Origin: Diadema setosum
Lineage: Eukaryota > Echinodermata > Echinoidea > Diadematoida > Diadematidae
Assembly: GCA_033980235.1 (NCBI GenBank)
Contig: CM067059.1
Span: 13,833,600 to 13,897,599 of the forward strand
Direction: 5' to 3'
Length of the DNA: 64,000 nucleotides
In this document: positions 37,501 through 50,800 of the stretch, one piece after another
Numbering within the stretch: position 1 is the stretch's first letter
How the letters are laid out: every line of letters begins with the position of its first letter
The notes under the pieces: model-generated
Told to the model about the DNA's origin: nothing
The model's database searches: none
What the model saw: the letters and a program-made list of their open reading frames with translations, nothing else
Made by a program: the position numbers and the translations under genes

Positions 37501-40500
37501 ACACATTGACTTAAAACAAGGTACTGATCACCTAGAATTTGTAGAATAACCATATCCCTTCTTCTGCCAAACAAAGAGAAATATGTTATAGCCCATCAAG
37601 TCCATCACACACCACATAAAATCATTTCATCCCTTTTCTTATTCATGTATTACTATCTGTCAAAGGTGCAGAAATTCCAAGTTTCCTAATTGCTATGTTT
37701 ATAATGGCTTTTTTAAATAGGCAATATTCTTTAGAAGATTTAGTTCTTGTTTCTATCTGAAATATCTTTTTTTCTTGTTCATAGATTTCTTCCTGATTTT
37801 GTGCAGATTCCATGAATTTATGCAGGTCCATCTAATTCTTTCTGCATATCAGATGTGTAATGAAATTCAGGCCTTAGGGGACCCACTTCAATAGCACAAT
37901 CATGATAATTTTTGCAATAAAATTTCCCCTAGACTTGGTGGGGTAAAGACAACTATGGAGCGGAATTTCAATAATAAAAGATGGAGAAAACTCACCCTAA
38001 GGGTCTGATTTGCTGACTGTTCCAGGGAGTGAATGATGTCTTGCAGCAGCTGGTTGGGACCCTGGGTTTGGTTTTTGTCTGCCGGTACCTGATATAAAAT
38101 ATGGGGGGATAGCAATGACCATTATATAAGATAATAACAGCAACAAATGACTGCCAGCAGATGAGAAATCAACATCACCCATTCTATGTACCAACTGCTT
38201 CCATGCTTGTGAGAAGAATTTGCATATGTCGCCATGGGACATGATGAAGGTAAGCCAAGGTTTATGAAATAGGGTAAAAACATATAAGTGAATAGAATAC
38301 TGTATTATCACTAATTACATATGGTTAGAAGTCACACAATTCCTCCCCCATTTGTCAGTATACAAATGATGCACAGATCTAAGTGTGTCAGTAGGAATTG
38401 TGTGCACAACGTAACTATGGAATGCTGAGGCTAAATTCCATAGTTACTGCATGCACACAATTCCTTCTGACGTACGAAAAGACATGTACATCATTAACTT
38501 CACAGAACAGTGAAAAATTTTGCCCAAAATCCATTTGTTATTGTATTCATGATAAATTGCAAATCTCTCTTTTTGGCTTGCCATAGGAAATTATGCATCA
38601 GTCATTACTGATGCATGGTGCTGATTCATGGCTAGCCACCTCTTGCAAAGTGCATGAACGTTTGCCAAGTGCACGAACCTGGTCTGCATGAGTATGGTAA
38701 GCCATCTCTTGCTAAGTGTGCGAACCCTTTGTTACAATTATGCACAACAACATGTTTACTGTGTCTATCACCAGTGATCAAGCATGCTGCCAGTAAAAGT
38801 TGATATACTGCTCTCGACCAATAAGATTGCAGGATTCTCTCTACCTGTTCTATGATAGTGTATTGACACTTTATCCTGAGATATGACTGAGAAAAAAATA
38901 ACAGCACTCGCTCCCTCAGCAGAGAGTGATTATACAGCACACACAGATTAATTGGGCACAAAGAAAGTTTGATGATTTTGACCGAGACAAAAAAATGTGA
39001 CCTGCATGAAAATCAGTATGCTGATGGTGCAGCCGTGAAATGCCCGCAGCATACTTTACCTTCAGGATGCGGGAGAACTTCTCCCTGGCCGCCTGGTAGT
39101 CCCCAGCCTGGAGGCAGCTAAGCCCCCAGGCAGCCCAGACGGCTCCCGGCTCCAGGCCACACTTGGTGGAGACCTCCATGGCGAGGGAGAGCCGCTCAGC
39201 AAGGACCAGCTTGTCACGGATCCGCCTGCAAAAGGTTTACACATACATCCCATGACGGACCTAAACGTGACTGACAAAATGGATCATAAGCAAGCACTGA
39301 CAACATGACAGCACTGCCAATATCCTCTGGTAATTATTACCATTAATATTTAGTTGGTCCTAAACAAACACACAAAATAGCACACAAGTACATAACATGT
39401 AGGCAAAACAGACAGAAAAAATTGGAGGAAAACAGGGGGATGGAGGGATGGATTGACAACAAGAAAACATAATGCCTTCCATGACACTTTGTGGTGGAGG
39501 CATAAAAACATAAGGGCTTGGGGTCCCATAAGCTACACTTAGAACTGCTCCACAGAGGGATAAAAGCCAGCATAAATTTCATCACAAACAAAGTCTGCAC
39601 ATTGTACACATGTTTAGATACAGAAGGTCATATCACACACATAACAGTAAGTATTATCAAAATGATCATTATAACAATCACATCCGGTCATGTTATTACA
39701 TACTCCTCATCAAAACCACTGCCAAGATCGAATCATAAAAATGAAGAAACCATGATGCCTGCCTGAATCACAACAAATAACTCTACAGTTTGAAAGAAGA
39801 ATTAAAAAAAAAACAAAAAAAAACCCTGGGGTAGATCCAGACCACACTTGCTGGTTGCCATGGTTACCTGGCCTTATCTGGCGTGGTGAGCTGCTGGATG
39901 CTGGGGACATCGGGACAGTTGGAGGAGACGAAGAGGCTGAGGAGGTCCACGTGGCCCAGGTAGGTGTCACACAGCTCCAGGCTCGATCCATCCCCAGAGC
40001 CCAGGAACTTCAGTTTGCTGTTCAGCAGTAGGTTGCGCATCATGCTGGGGGGACATCAAATCCATTGTGACATAGGAAAGTACCATATTAACCTGTTGAG
40101 GACGGACTCAAATCTGATTTTGCTATGACACACATTTCTCACAGACACCTACTTGAGTATACTCGGGACTAGTTTTCAACTGGTTAAAGAATGAATAAAA
40201 TAAATCATTGATGCGATGGTCACAGAGGAGGTTAAAGCACTGATAGGAGTTTAAAGGGAATATTGCATCTCACTATACATATGAGGAGATAATGTAAAGA
40301 ATAATGTGCAACACCAGCAACAAATTCTCTTGACATAAATATGATATTATTTTTTAAGTCTGAATATGGTCAATAACTTTTCAGCCAGTACCAAAGTGCT
40401 TTCAAATCCCTTGCCCACTGGAGTCACAGATTGAAGATAAATTGCAACAAATGAGCATAACAAAAGATCTCTGAACAAACAAGCATATAAGTGGTTAATG

Positions 40501-41868
40501 CTGGGGAATTAATGAATAAATAAAATCAATCCAGCATACAACAAAATCGCTGAAGATGAGTGGATGAAGAAAATGTCTATCTGCCAATTGCGTGAAAGCA
40601 TAACATGGTACATAAGAGGAGTGGAGTAAACATGAATGATGCGTGTCAAGGGTAAAGTGCTCACTGACGGGTCTAAGGCAATTACCCTGGACCCTTCCCC
40701 TGGCCGTAATCATAATCCTAATCCTGAACCTAATCCTAACCCTAACCCAAACTCCTAACCCTAACCATAATCTTTACTCTAACCTTACCACTAACCAGTA
40801 TTTAGGGGGGGGGGAATTGCCCTGATACGCTCACTGATTGACAATACAGCCATCATTAACCCTTAAAGTGCTTTGTTTACCAATAGACATGCACACTGGA
40901 GTGCTTTTTTTGCTGATTGACACAGATGATGTCTGGAACTTAATTGTCAGTGAAAACAGATTATCTGATCCCCCTAATTTCTATCATGTCAGCATGTTCT
41001 TCCTATTGGACTGAGGCACATTGCTAAACCTGAGTGAACTTTCTAATCTACAACTAGGTCAAGTTTATAATGGAATACAGGATGCTGATGAAAATGCTTG
41101 GTAAGTTAACCGAAGTACTGTGGCACATCTATAAATGGTTGTAGCACAAAAAGGGTTAATACAAGTACTAAAACAGCAAAATGTGTGCTCCTGCAGCCAT
41201 CAGCATCTGTTTGCACAGTAATCAATGAGAGTGTATACAGGACTTGATATAAGACAAGATTCGCGGAGAAGAATCCCCATCAGGCGAGGAACCGTACCTC
41301 AAGACCAGATTGTAGTCCACCTCGGCATTGGTCTCACCGGGCCTGATGGGGCGCAGGTACTCGGAGAGTTCCTGGCACAGCTGGAGGAGGAGGTGGCCAC
41401 AGGCCCCTGGGTCTGAGTGCAGCTCCAGGATGGAGAGGCACAGGGATGTACTGGGGGCCTGGAACCATTCATGGGAGGAAGTAAGAGAAAGAAAGAGGGA
41501 CTTTAGTCTAGTATTGCTATCTTTGATCACTCACAAAACAATGCATGCAGTTTCAAAGTAAAATACATGCAAAATGTACAACAAAAGTATGTTCTTAGTT
41601 CGTACTCACAAAGTGTTAAGACAGTAGATTTTTAACAGATATTGTTTGCACGAGAAACCAACTTGAATAGACAACTCTAACAAATTCTGATAACCTGACT
41701 GTAATACCAGTAGAGTTTTTCCCACCTTACAAAATGCATTTGTGAGTGCCAGTCCCACATACCGATATCCTTGTGGGTAGTTTATAGCCTCAAGAGCTTG
41801 TAGCAATAGAAGTATAAAAGATATATGATATACATATCACACTGGAGAATGTGGGAGGGCAAGCACCC

Positions 41869-41899
<31 letters not shown>

Positions 41900-44800
41900 A
41901 AATAAAAAACACGTTTTGGTGGTCTTCTTCTATAGAAGTAAAAACATACTCAAAAGGATGGAGTGGAAAAATATATGAGTCTGTCTGGTCATTTCATTCA
42001 TTACTATTAAATGATCATCAAGCAGATTTAGTGCCTTTAAGTGATTCTAAATATGTGTACAATTATACATATGCATTTTTCTTTGTCTCAGGCCTTCAAA
42101 GGCCCTCACCTGTTCATAGTAGAAATCTTCCCTGACTATCTCATTGTGCGCCGCCTCCAACGTCAGCCGCCAGTCGCTCACAAGGTTATACTGGGACTCG
42201 GCCAGCCCCTGACCACCGAGGCTGAACTCGGGCGTCCGCATCGGGGTCTGGGACCTGGACACGGGACTGTTGCGGCTGGAACTGGGTGAACCATGCCCTC
42301 CTGGGGGTCCAAGAAAATGAAGAAAGGAATCAACATTTAAACATAAAATGGAAGCCCATGGAAGAAAACTTACAGAGAGTTGCATACCTGCCAACATTTC
42401 AAGATGAAATATCGTACTCGTGGATTGCAAAAATCTTATTTTACATGCAAACTGAAGTTAAAAATCTTACTTTCGGTCAATTCTTCAGAAAATACACATG
42501 AAAGGTATATCTAAACATTTTTTAACTAGATATATCGCTACGGCGACTGATATGCCTCCGCCATAATGCATGGTTCTCCTAATATAGTATAGTACAATGT
42601 CTTGACAATGTCTTGACAATGTGTGATGACAGTTTCACACAATTGGCAAAATATTGAAATGACAGGTTTGACACAAATGTGCTGAATGTTCACTTTCCTA
42701 GAACTAGGTTCAATTGGATGAATGATTAAAATGTCAGAGAGCAGGTATTTGGGGAACTGATGATTTTTACTTGATTTTTGACCCTTTTATAAGTTTATGC
42801 ATTGAGTAATTTTCAAGGTATTGAGAAAAAGTATAATTTCAGTATCAAATGGGAAAATAGCATTATCTAAACCTTTCATTTGACCTTTGACCTCACAGTT
42901 CCATAGAGAATCACTGTAAGGTAGAACATGCATAAATATGTAAGTTTCATGATGATACCTTGAGTTACTTTCGAGATATGGAGGAAAAAGTGCAATTTAG
43001 CACTTTCACTTGACCTTTTACCTTTTGACCTTTGACCTTTTGGCAATTCCCCAAAAATATATATTGGGTAATACATGCCATACATCAAGTTTAAAAAAAA
43101 CAACCCTTCAGGCATATTGCATTTTAAAGAAAGTAGTGCTATTTTGAGGAGTTGACCTTGACCTTTGACCCCCTTGACCTTTGACCCATGACCCCCAACT
43201 TCCCTAGATAATCACTGCCCGTCGGTACAAGCATATATACTAAGTTCCATGAAGATACCTTGAATCATTTGCGAGATATGGAGAACTAGATATATCGCTA
43301 CGGCGACTGATATGCCTCCGCCATCATGCATGGTTCTCCTAATAGGTCTATAGTACAATGTCTTGACAATGTGTGATGACAGTTTCACACAATTGGCAAA
43401 ATATTAAAATGACAGGTTTGCCACAAATGTGCTGAATGTTCACTTTCCTAGAACTAGGTTCAATTGGATGAATTATTCAAATGTCAGAGTGCAGGTATTT
43501 GGGGAACTAATGATTTCTACTTGACTTTTGACCCTTTTATAAGTTTATGCTTTGAGTAATTTTCAAGGTATTGAGAAAAAGTATAATTTCAGTATCAAAT
43601 GGGAAAATAGCATTATCTAAACCTGGTCTTTGACCGTTGACCTCACAGTTCCACAGAGAATCACTGTTAGGTAGAACATGCATAAATATGTAAGTTTCAT
43701 GATGATACCTTGAGTTACTTTCGAGATATGGAGGAAAAAGTGCAATTTAGCACTTTCACTTGACCTTTGACCTTTGACCTTTTGGCAAGAAACTTCCCAA
43801 AAAATGTATATTGGGTAATACATGCCATACATCCAGTTAAAAAAAAAAAAAAAAACCTTCAGGCATATTGCATTTTAAGGAAAGTAGTGATATTTTGAGG
43901 AGTTGACCTTGACCTTTGACCCCCCTGACCTTTGACCCATGACCCCCAACTTCCCTAGATAATCACTGCCCATCGGTACAAGCATATATACTAAGTTCTA
44001 TGAAGATACCTTGAACCATCTGCGAGATATGGAGAAATATGTGGAATTTCAATTTTTTTTTCACAAAATAACCTGTGACCTTTGACCTTTGACCCTGTGA
44101 CCCTAAAATCCACACAAAGTATTATCCCCCAAGGATATACCCTCATACCAAGTTTGATGTAAAACCCCCACACGGTTCTTGAGATATCGACAAAAACAAA
44201 ACGGGACGGACGGACGTACGGACGTACGGACGGACGTACGGACGGACGTACGGACGGACGGACGTACGGACGGACGGACGGACGGACGGACGACCCGAAA
44301 ACATAATGCCTCCGGCCACTTCGTTGCGGAGGCATAAAAACATGAAATTTCAATTTTTTTTCCACAAAATAACCTGTGACCTTTGACCTTTGACCCTGTG
44401 ACCCTAAAATTCACACAAAGTATTATCCCCCAAGGATATACCCTCATACCAAGTTTGATGTAAAACCACCACACAGTTCTTGAGATATCGACAAAAACAA
44501 AACGGGACGGACGGACGTACGGACGGACGTACGGACGTACGGACGGACGTACGGACGGACGGACGGACGGACGGACGGATGGACGGACGGACGGACGACC
44601 CGAAAACATAATGCCTCCGGCCACTTCGTTGCGGAGGCATAAAAATCTGATTTCTCTGACAGAAAATCTGATTTTGCTACTTTTAACGTAAAAAATCTTA
44701 CTGAATCTGATAAAATCTTACTAGTTGGCAAGTATGGAGTTGATGAGATATATTTTTCCAGTTGGCCTGCAAATACTCAACTTTTAAAAGTAAACATTGC

Positions 44801-47800
44801 TGATTTGGGATTTGGGGAATTTTGACAGGTTCACATTATGATTTACTCAAAAGGACCATTGCATGAAGGTTGACAAATCTAAGAGTTAGCATTTCCTACA
44901 GAGTATATGAATTGATGAAATTACAGTATCTTCCATTCTTCTACAAAGTTAAGCTTTAAATGTTTACTGTGGGTAGCAAAACTTACAAACATAAATAGTT
45001 TGACAGGAAGAAAATGACTTACTTCTCCAACAATATTCCATGGGCAATCAACAATTTAAGCCATGATTTCAAGAAATAAACCTTGCTGCGAATTGATCCT
45101 CACTGTCAATGTCTGTTTCCTTTCCTCTAATATTTGTTTTGAGGTTGTTGGGGTTATTTTCCCCTCATTCAACCCAAGTTTCACATTTTGGAGCAAAAGG
45201 AGCAAAACTTACCACTGAATTTCTCCTTGATTCGCCGTTCCAAAGACTGAGATGTTGCAGAGGGCCTGAGGTAAAAGAGAAAGTAGGTAGCTACAATTTG
45301 ACATGAACTTGAAAGGAACTACAATTTATAATCTAAACTCTTCTAAAGAATGCTGCTGAAGCAAAGTTTGCAAACATAATGATGCTCTAATGTCTCTTCT
45401 TGGAAAACATAAATGCAACAGAGTCTTACAAAACAGGCACTGTGATGATAAATCACACAAATTTTCCAGTATCCTCAAAGAACATTTTAAGTTCCTGGCA
45501 TGTTTCGTACTTCACTACAATAGAAAAATATTACATTCATTGTTTGCCTACCCTCAAAGACTCCAGAAATCTCTGCATCAAAAACTCCTAGTTTAGAATG
45601 CTGAGAAAATCAGGGCACATCCAAGAAGGAATATTACAAAAAAAAAAGACATATGAAATTGACAAGGGCACACCTGGGAGTGATGAATTTCTCATAGCAC
45701 TGGTCACAGATTCTGACGGGTGTGTCACCGTAACCATCAACAATGGCGCGAAGCTGTGAGCACTTCCAGCAGACGACACGACCACACCGTCGGCAGTGAT
45801 GCCTACGATTAAACTGCATTGGATAGACAAGAAAAATGCCATCAAAACAGTCCTGTTTGAAATCTTGACCACCCAACTATAATGTTTTAACCCGTTGAGG
45901 ATGAGTCCCAAGTATACTCGGGCAGGTATCTATGGGAAATGCGTGTTGTAGCAAAAATCAGTCCATCCTCAACGGGTTAAGCATTAGCCTTTTGCGGACA
46001 ACACTGTCCACGAGAATGCTGCCCGCCCCAGTACCTTTACCTTTCTTGCAATAGACGTTTGAAGTCATACAATTTGAGAGAGACAGTATTTTCCACAAAA
46101 CCTACAGTATTTTGGGCAAAAACGTAAACAGTAGGCATCTCCAACATTATCATAACCAACAGCAGCAACAGCAGCATTATTGTCATCATCATTCTCACCT
46201 CAATTACTGACCATCATCATCATCTTCATCACCATTAACATCATCGTCATCATCAACATCACCATTACCTTCATAATAATCATCACTATGGCCAACATCC
46301 CACCTGCCCTTCCCATCATCACTGCCATCAACACCATCGCCATTCATCATCACAATCACCGCTGCAAAGCTACCACAAATCAACTGACCATGCTGAAGCG
46401 GTCCTGGCACACCATGCAGTTGGTGACCCTGTCATCCGGCACCCACTTGCTCCTGGGAGGAGGAACTGAGGGGAGCTGGAACTCCGCGGGTGCAGAGGGA
46501 GTGACCGGCTTCTCCGGCACGTTGGGAAGGACCGAGATGGTGGGAGGGGAGGCGAACTGGTCGCCCACTTGACCCGTCAGGTTGTCCCTGCTGGACCGGC
46601 GCGGCAGTGGAGTGGTCACCGTCGGGCTGGGCTGGGGACCTTGAGATGGTGGTATGTGTGCAGATGTCTCAAGTTAGCACTTTGTGATATCACTTATTGC
46701 ACATCTCAATGAGAAGAGCATCAATTGAAATCAATGACGTAAGGTAGTCTTGGTGGCTACCTCTCTGTAATGGTCACCTGCTACAAGTGGTCACACTCAT
46801 CATCCAACAAACAGCAAGACTCCATTCAGAAGTACCAGGCAATAATGCCCATATGATTAGTAATCATTTCTGCTGTTTCGTTTAAATCATCATTACATCT
46901 GTGTTAAACTGTGCAAGTGTGTCACAAAGTGTAATCATCAGTTTAAATACATCAGGACTACACAGAGAGAATTTATAGTTTTCACCAAAACAGATGGGTA
47001 ACATATATAATCCTGACATGAAAAAAAAAAAAAAAAAATCTGAAATCTTAGGAATGTACCCACAATTACTGAAATTAGTACACATGCACATGCATGTTCA
47101 CCCACCATGCAAATGAAACATGGCAATTCAAAAGCATAAAATCTGCAAGATATGATAACTGCTAGTAATTCTTTAGTATGTACATCTCCCACATCTAAGA
47201 TATTGCAAGTACAAAAAATAATGATAGGCAGACACAGACATTAATAGATACCTAAAACTAGGTTAAAGGCATATTAAGCACAAAGTTAAAATGAAGTATG
47301 GCATTAGTGGCATTTTGTCATTCATGATTGTTATGGAGGAGATCTCTGTTTTCATGGTTGTCCTCCTATGTTGCAATTTGGGTGAGAGAGCTAGCACAAA
47401 ATTACACTCGTCATAAATAAAAGTGCATGTTGCTTCAATCCCTTCGAATTTGTGAATGCGCCAGCATTCCAAGAGATACTGTGCTATGTTACTATTGCAT
47501 TGTGCTATTTTAAGCATTTCTATGCTATGTGCTCTTTTCTAAGGCAAAGAAAAAAAGGTTCTGCTCTATATTTGAGGCTAAAAAAATGAAGAAGTTCTGC
47601 TCTATATTTAAGGCTACAAATACATCAATAACAATGACTAAAGTGTGTATCTCATTGGGCTGGAGACTAGTTGGCGACCTGGTGGCAACTAGAGTCTCGC
47701 TGTTCGCAGAGTGGTGGCGCATAAATCTCTGTGACATCTCCTGGAATGTAGTTTCCGGAGAGTAATGAGAAAATTGAACATGTTTGATTTTTTGGAGACT

Positions 47801-50800
47801 CTTTCAAGTCTGGTCTTCACAACATCTCGACAAGGTCTATTTGAGAGGTCTCAGAGACGTCTTTGCGACTTTGCAGTGACCCATTGGCAACCTACCACAG
47901 ATGTTGCAGAGACGTCTCCACAACTAATAAGGAGATATCTCAGAGATGTCGGGCGACATATCAGCGACTTCCGGACGTATGAATTTTCACCTTATCCGGA
48001 GACATCTCTGAAGTCACCCTCGAGTCTCCTCCTTAGTGACAGAGCAAGCCTTTTTTTTTCTTGGCTCTCAAGTTGCACAAGTCGCATCAGTCACAGCAAT
48101 TGCAGCAAAGTCTCATCCAGTGAGATACACCCTTTAGCTAACATTTCTACTATTCCTCTACATGACAGTTGTTATATATGGTGCCATCTGTGCATGTATT
48201 TGTGCATAATAACTTATATGTAGAACAATGGCACATTGGTGTACAAGAAAAGTGAGGAAAGGCTGCAATAATAAACTGCCTTTGAGTCAAAGGTACCAAT
48301 ATCCAGCCACTGGGAAACACCACTGTACAAGGTTGGAAACCACAGACCAAGAGTTGACCGAACATGGAGCCACTCACCCTTAATGATCTTTCGTCTCCTG
48401 TCCGGGATGGGGACAGAGGATGAGGTAGTGGAGGCTGCGGAGATGGTGGAGGGGGAGGGGGAGGGGGGCCTAGCCCTAAAGGAGGACAGGAACTGACGTC
48501 CTCGGCCCACGGAGGACATCCCGGGGGGCGAGAGAGTAGAGGCGTAGGAGGCGATACTGAGGCTGTGGTTCAGGAGGGAGTCGGTGTCTGCGTTGTGGCG
48601 GTAATGAGAGAAGAAATATTGGGACATCAGGGACAGAGACTGATACAAAAGATCACTGGGGCAGTTTTGAGGTATTTGATTGGTTTGGATTTGCAGAAAC
48701 TCAGAAGAAAGGATAGGAATAAGAGAAGAGTTAGGGTTGGGCTGGGTTGGGGTTGGGGTTGGGGATGGGTTAAGCTTGAGGTTGGGGTTCGATTAGGTTG
48801 AGGGTGGGATTAGGGTGTGGTTTGGGGTTGGGTTGAGGGCAAAGGTCGAGTTTGGGGCGGGGATGAGGTTGGGATTGAGATACTAAATTCTGAAATGCCC
48901 ATAAACTTCAATGCGCAGGCCACCAGGTTCCCATGTGGAACGGGTTAAGTGCAGGTCTGCTTAGATTTGGGGATGGGGTAAGGGTTACGGTTGAGTTTAG
49001 GGAGGGATTGATGTTGAGGTCAGGGATTAGGATAGGGTGTGTGTTGGGGTGGGATTGGTTTGGAAAAGGAGATTGGGTAAGGGGTCAGGTTTAGTTTGGG
49101 CTTGGGTTTGAGCTTGGGGTAGGGGATGGGTTAGGGATGTGGTTGGGGTTTGGGCTTGGGGTTGGATTTGGAATAAGGGTTAGGTAAATAGTTAGGGTAA
49201 GGGTTAGAATTGGGGTTGAGGGTAGAGTTGGTCTACAGAGGTGGGAAAGAGGATTGGGATGTCTAACAACTGCTCCTCAAACTAAACACCATGTGTCAGA
49301 AATCTTTGTCGTACATCTTATACTCTGGCTGGCTACTACTGACTGGTTACTGGGGATATTAGCTCGTTTAGCATGATTCTATACAACTTCTGGTTGAGCT
49401 GGCAGGTTACATTAAAGACTGAATTTTGTATGTTGTTGTTTTGTACGAATATCTTTCAATAAAAGTATTGAGAATATAAGACCATAATCAAAACCTACAT
49501 TTACAGCCTACAACTAAAAGTCAACCGAAGAGTACAGTCAACTCATATAGTGTCACATGTTAGAAGCATGTAAATCTGCATTCTTAAAGGGTGTGTTCAG
49601 TTCTGGTCGAGGTGAGGATTTAGCTTTTAACGTTTTGCGAGATATTCAGAAACCACTCTATGAAATGTCAAAGAGCATGCAATTCTAAGGGGTATCAAAA
49701 GTTTATTTGATGAAAATCGTTTTGAAATGGCTGAGATATCCAAAAACAAGGTGAAACAAGAGATCCTAATAAATGTGTGGCCTGTAGTCTTTTATTATTA
49801 TCACTTTTTTGGATATCTCGGCCATTTGAAAACCAATTTTCATCAAATAAACGTTGAATCCTTCTTAAAATTACATGCTCTTTCATATTTCATAAGAGGT
49901 TTCTCATTATCTCACTTAGGAATGTTCAAAACATGAATCCCCACCTCAACCAGTACTGTACAGTCCCTTTAAAGGTTAAATGATTTCCCATTTTATACTG
50001 CAATTTCACTACTTCTCGGCCTTTTGCAGACGGGAGGGAGACAGTATAATGCACACTAATTAACAACAAACACACTTTCATAAGCATTGTAAATGACACT
50101 GGATATCTGCTGAACTCAAATATTAAAAAAAAAACAATACAAAGCAAAAAAAGATTGGGCTGATTCAAAACTAACCAACCATCTCATCACAAAATAGAGC
50201 TTGACTGAAGTTTTCTACTGGGTTCTTCGTCAAAACTTGCCATTTGTCAAAGCATCATTGATAAGACAAAAATGAATTACTGCATGTGACAAGGACCCTT
50301 CAAAGCAATGTCAGCTGACACAAGACAAACAGTATAATGCCACATTTTCCTTGCAAAGATGATGTTTTTTTTTTTTTTTTGCAGTGCAGTGCAGTGCATG
50401 TGTTGCTGCGCTGTTCTGCGAGATAAATTGGTCTCTAGATCTTAATTGACCTCTCCTATGATTGAAATGCAACCACAAATTCACATGACACCAAAATACA
50501 AACTATACTTTTCTCAGTGAATTAATACACAGTCAAGCTGGAAGCAAGCTTAAGATGTTGTATTTTGGATATGCTTAGAAATTTGTGGCATGATCGATTA
50601 TTAATCACATATTTTGTCTAATACAGAGCATTCATGGCTTCAACTTTTACATGGTTGAATTGAGCCAAGCACAATCACTCTTTTTGTTGTGCAATTCATG
50701 CGGGCCTTTGCCATGGTGTTAAGATACCACTAGTGATAGGGATGGATAAATTAAAATTGGAATCGTCTTGAGTTTCCACGTCGGTTCTAAGCCATTGTAG

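Larger units (their letters stand above)
40045..41297 (-). other. ZFYVE26 intron with two TTAA elements and a telomere-like patch
   Basis: Family D at 40088, CCTAACCCTAACC-like repeats at 40700-40800, family F at 40856. Confidence 0.7.
42525..44639. mobile_element. 2.1-kb internally duplicated element (A-A-B-B) with dense TGACCTTTGACC motifs
   Basis: Block A (42525-43284) starts ACTAGATATATCGCTACGGC and is repeated at 43285-44034. Block B (44035-44337) is repeated at 44338-44639, each ending in a GGAC/GTAC minisatellite and GCGGAGGCA. The target TA is present at both edges (42523-42524 and 44640-44641). TGACCTTTGACC-type direct repeats occur many times in all four blocks. No real ORF: the R-P-S-V reading on the - strand is only the GGAC repeat translated. 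Confidence 0.85.
42383..44736. mobile_element. Host CATACCTGCCAAC repeat, interrupted copy
   Basis: Left part 42383-42524 and right part 44640-44736 together match the uninterrupted repeat at 63219-63456. Ends CATACCTGCCAAC and GTTGGCAAGTATG are inverted repeats with one mismatch. Confidence 0.85.
42301..45212 (-). other. ZFYVE26 intron carrying a nested insertion
   Basis: A short TIR repeat (42383-42524 plus 44640-44736) is split by the 42525-44639 insertion. 44737-45212 shows nothing. Confidence 0.8.
45814..46388 (-). other. Intron inside the FYVE domain
   Basis: Separates RFSM from FNRRHHC. Contains the family D element at 45887 and an ATC-rich microsatellite. Confidence 0.7.

Noticed and set aside
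44103..44640. Long - strand frames encoding R-P-S-V-R-P-S-V repeats
   Set aside because: They are the translated GGAC/GTAC minisatellite inside a mobile element and are open in several frames; no sign of a real protein.
50010..50035. CTTCTCGGCCTTTTG, identical to part of the 5' end of U2 snRNA
   Set aside because: Only 15 bases match; the following sequence (CAGACGGGAGGG) does not continue as U2, so no snRNA gene or clear pseudogene can be claimed.
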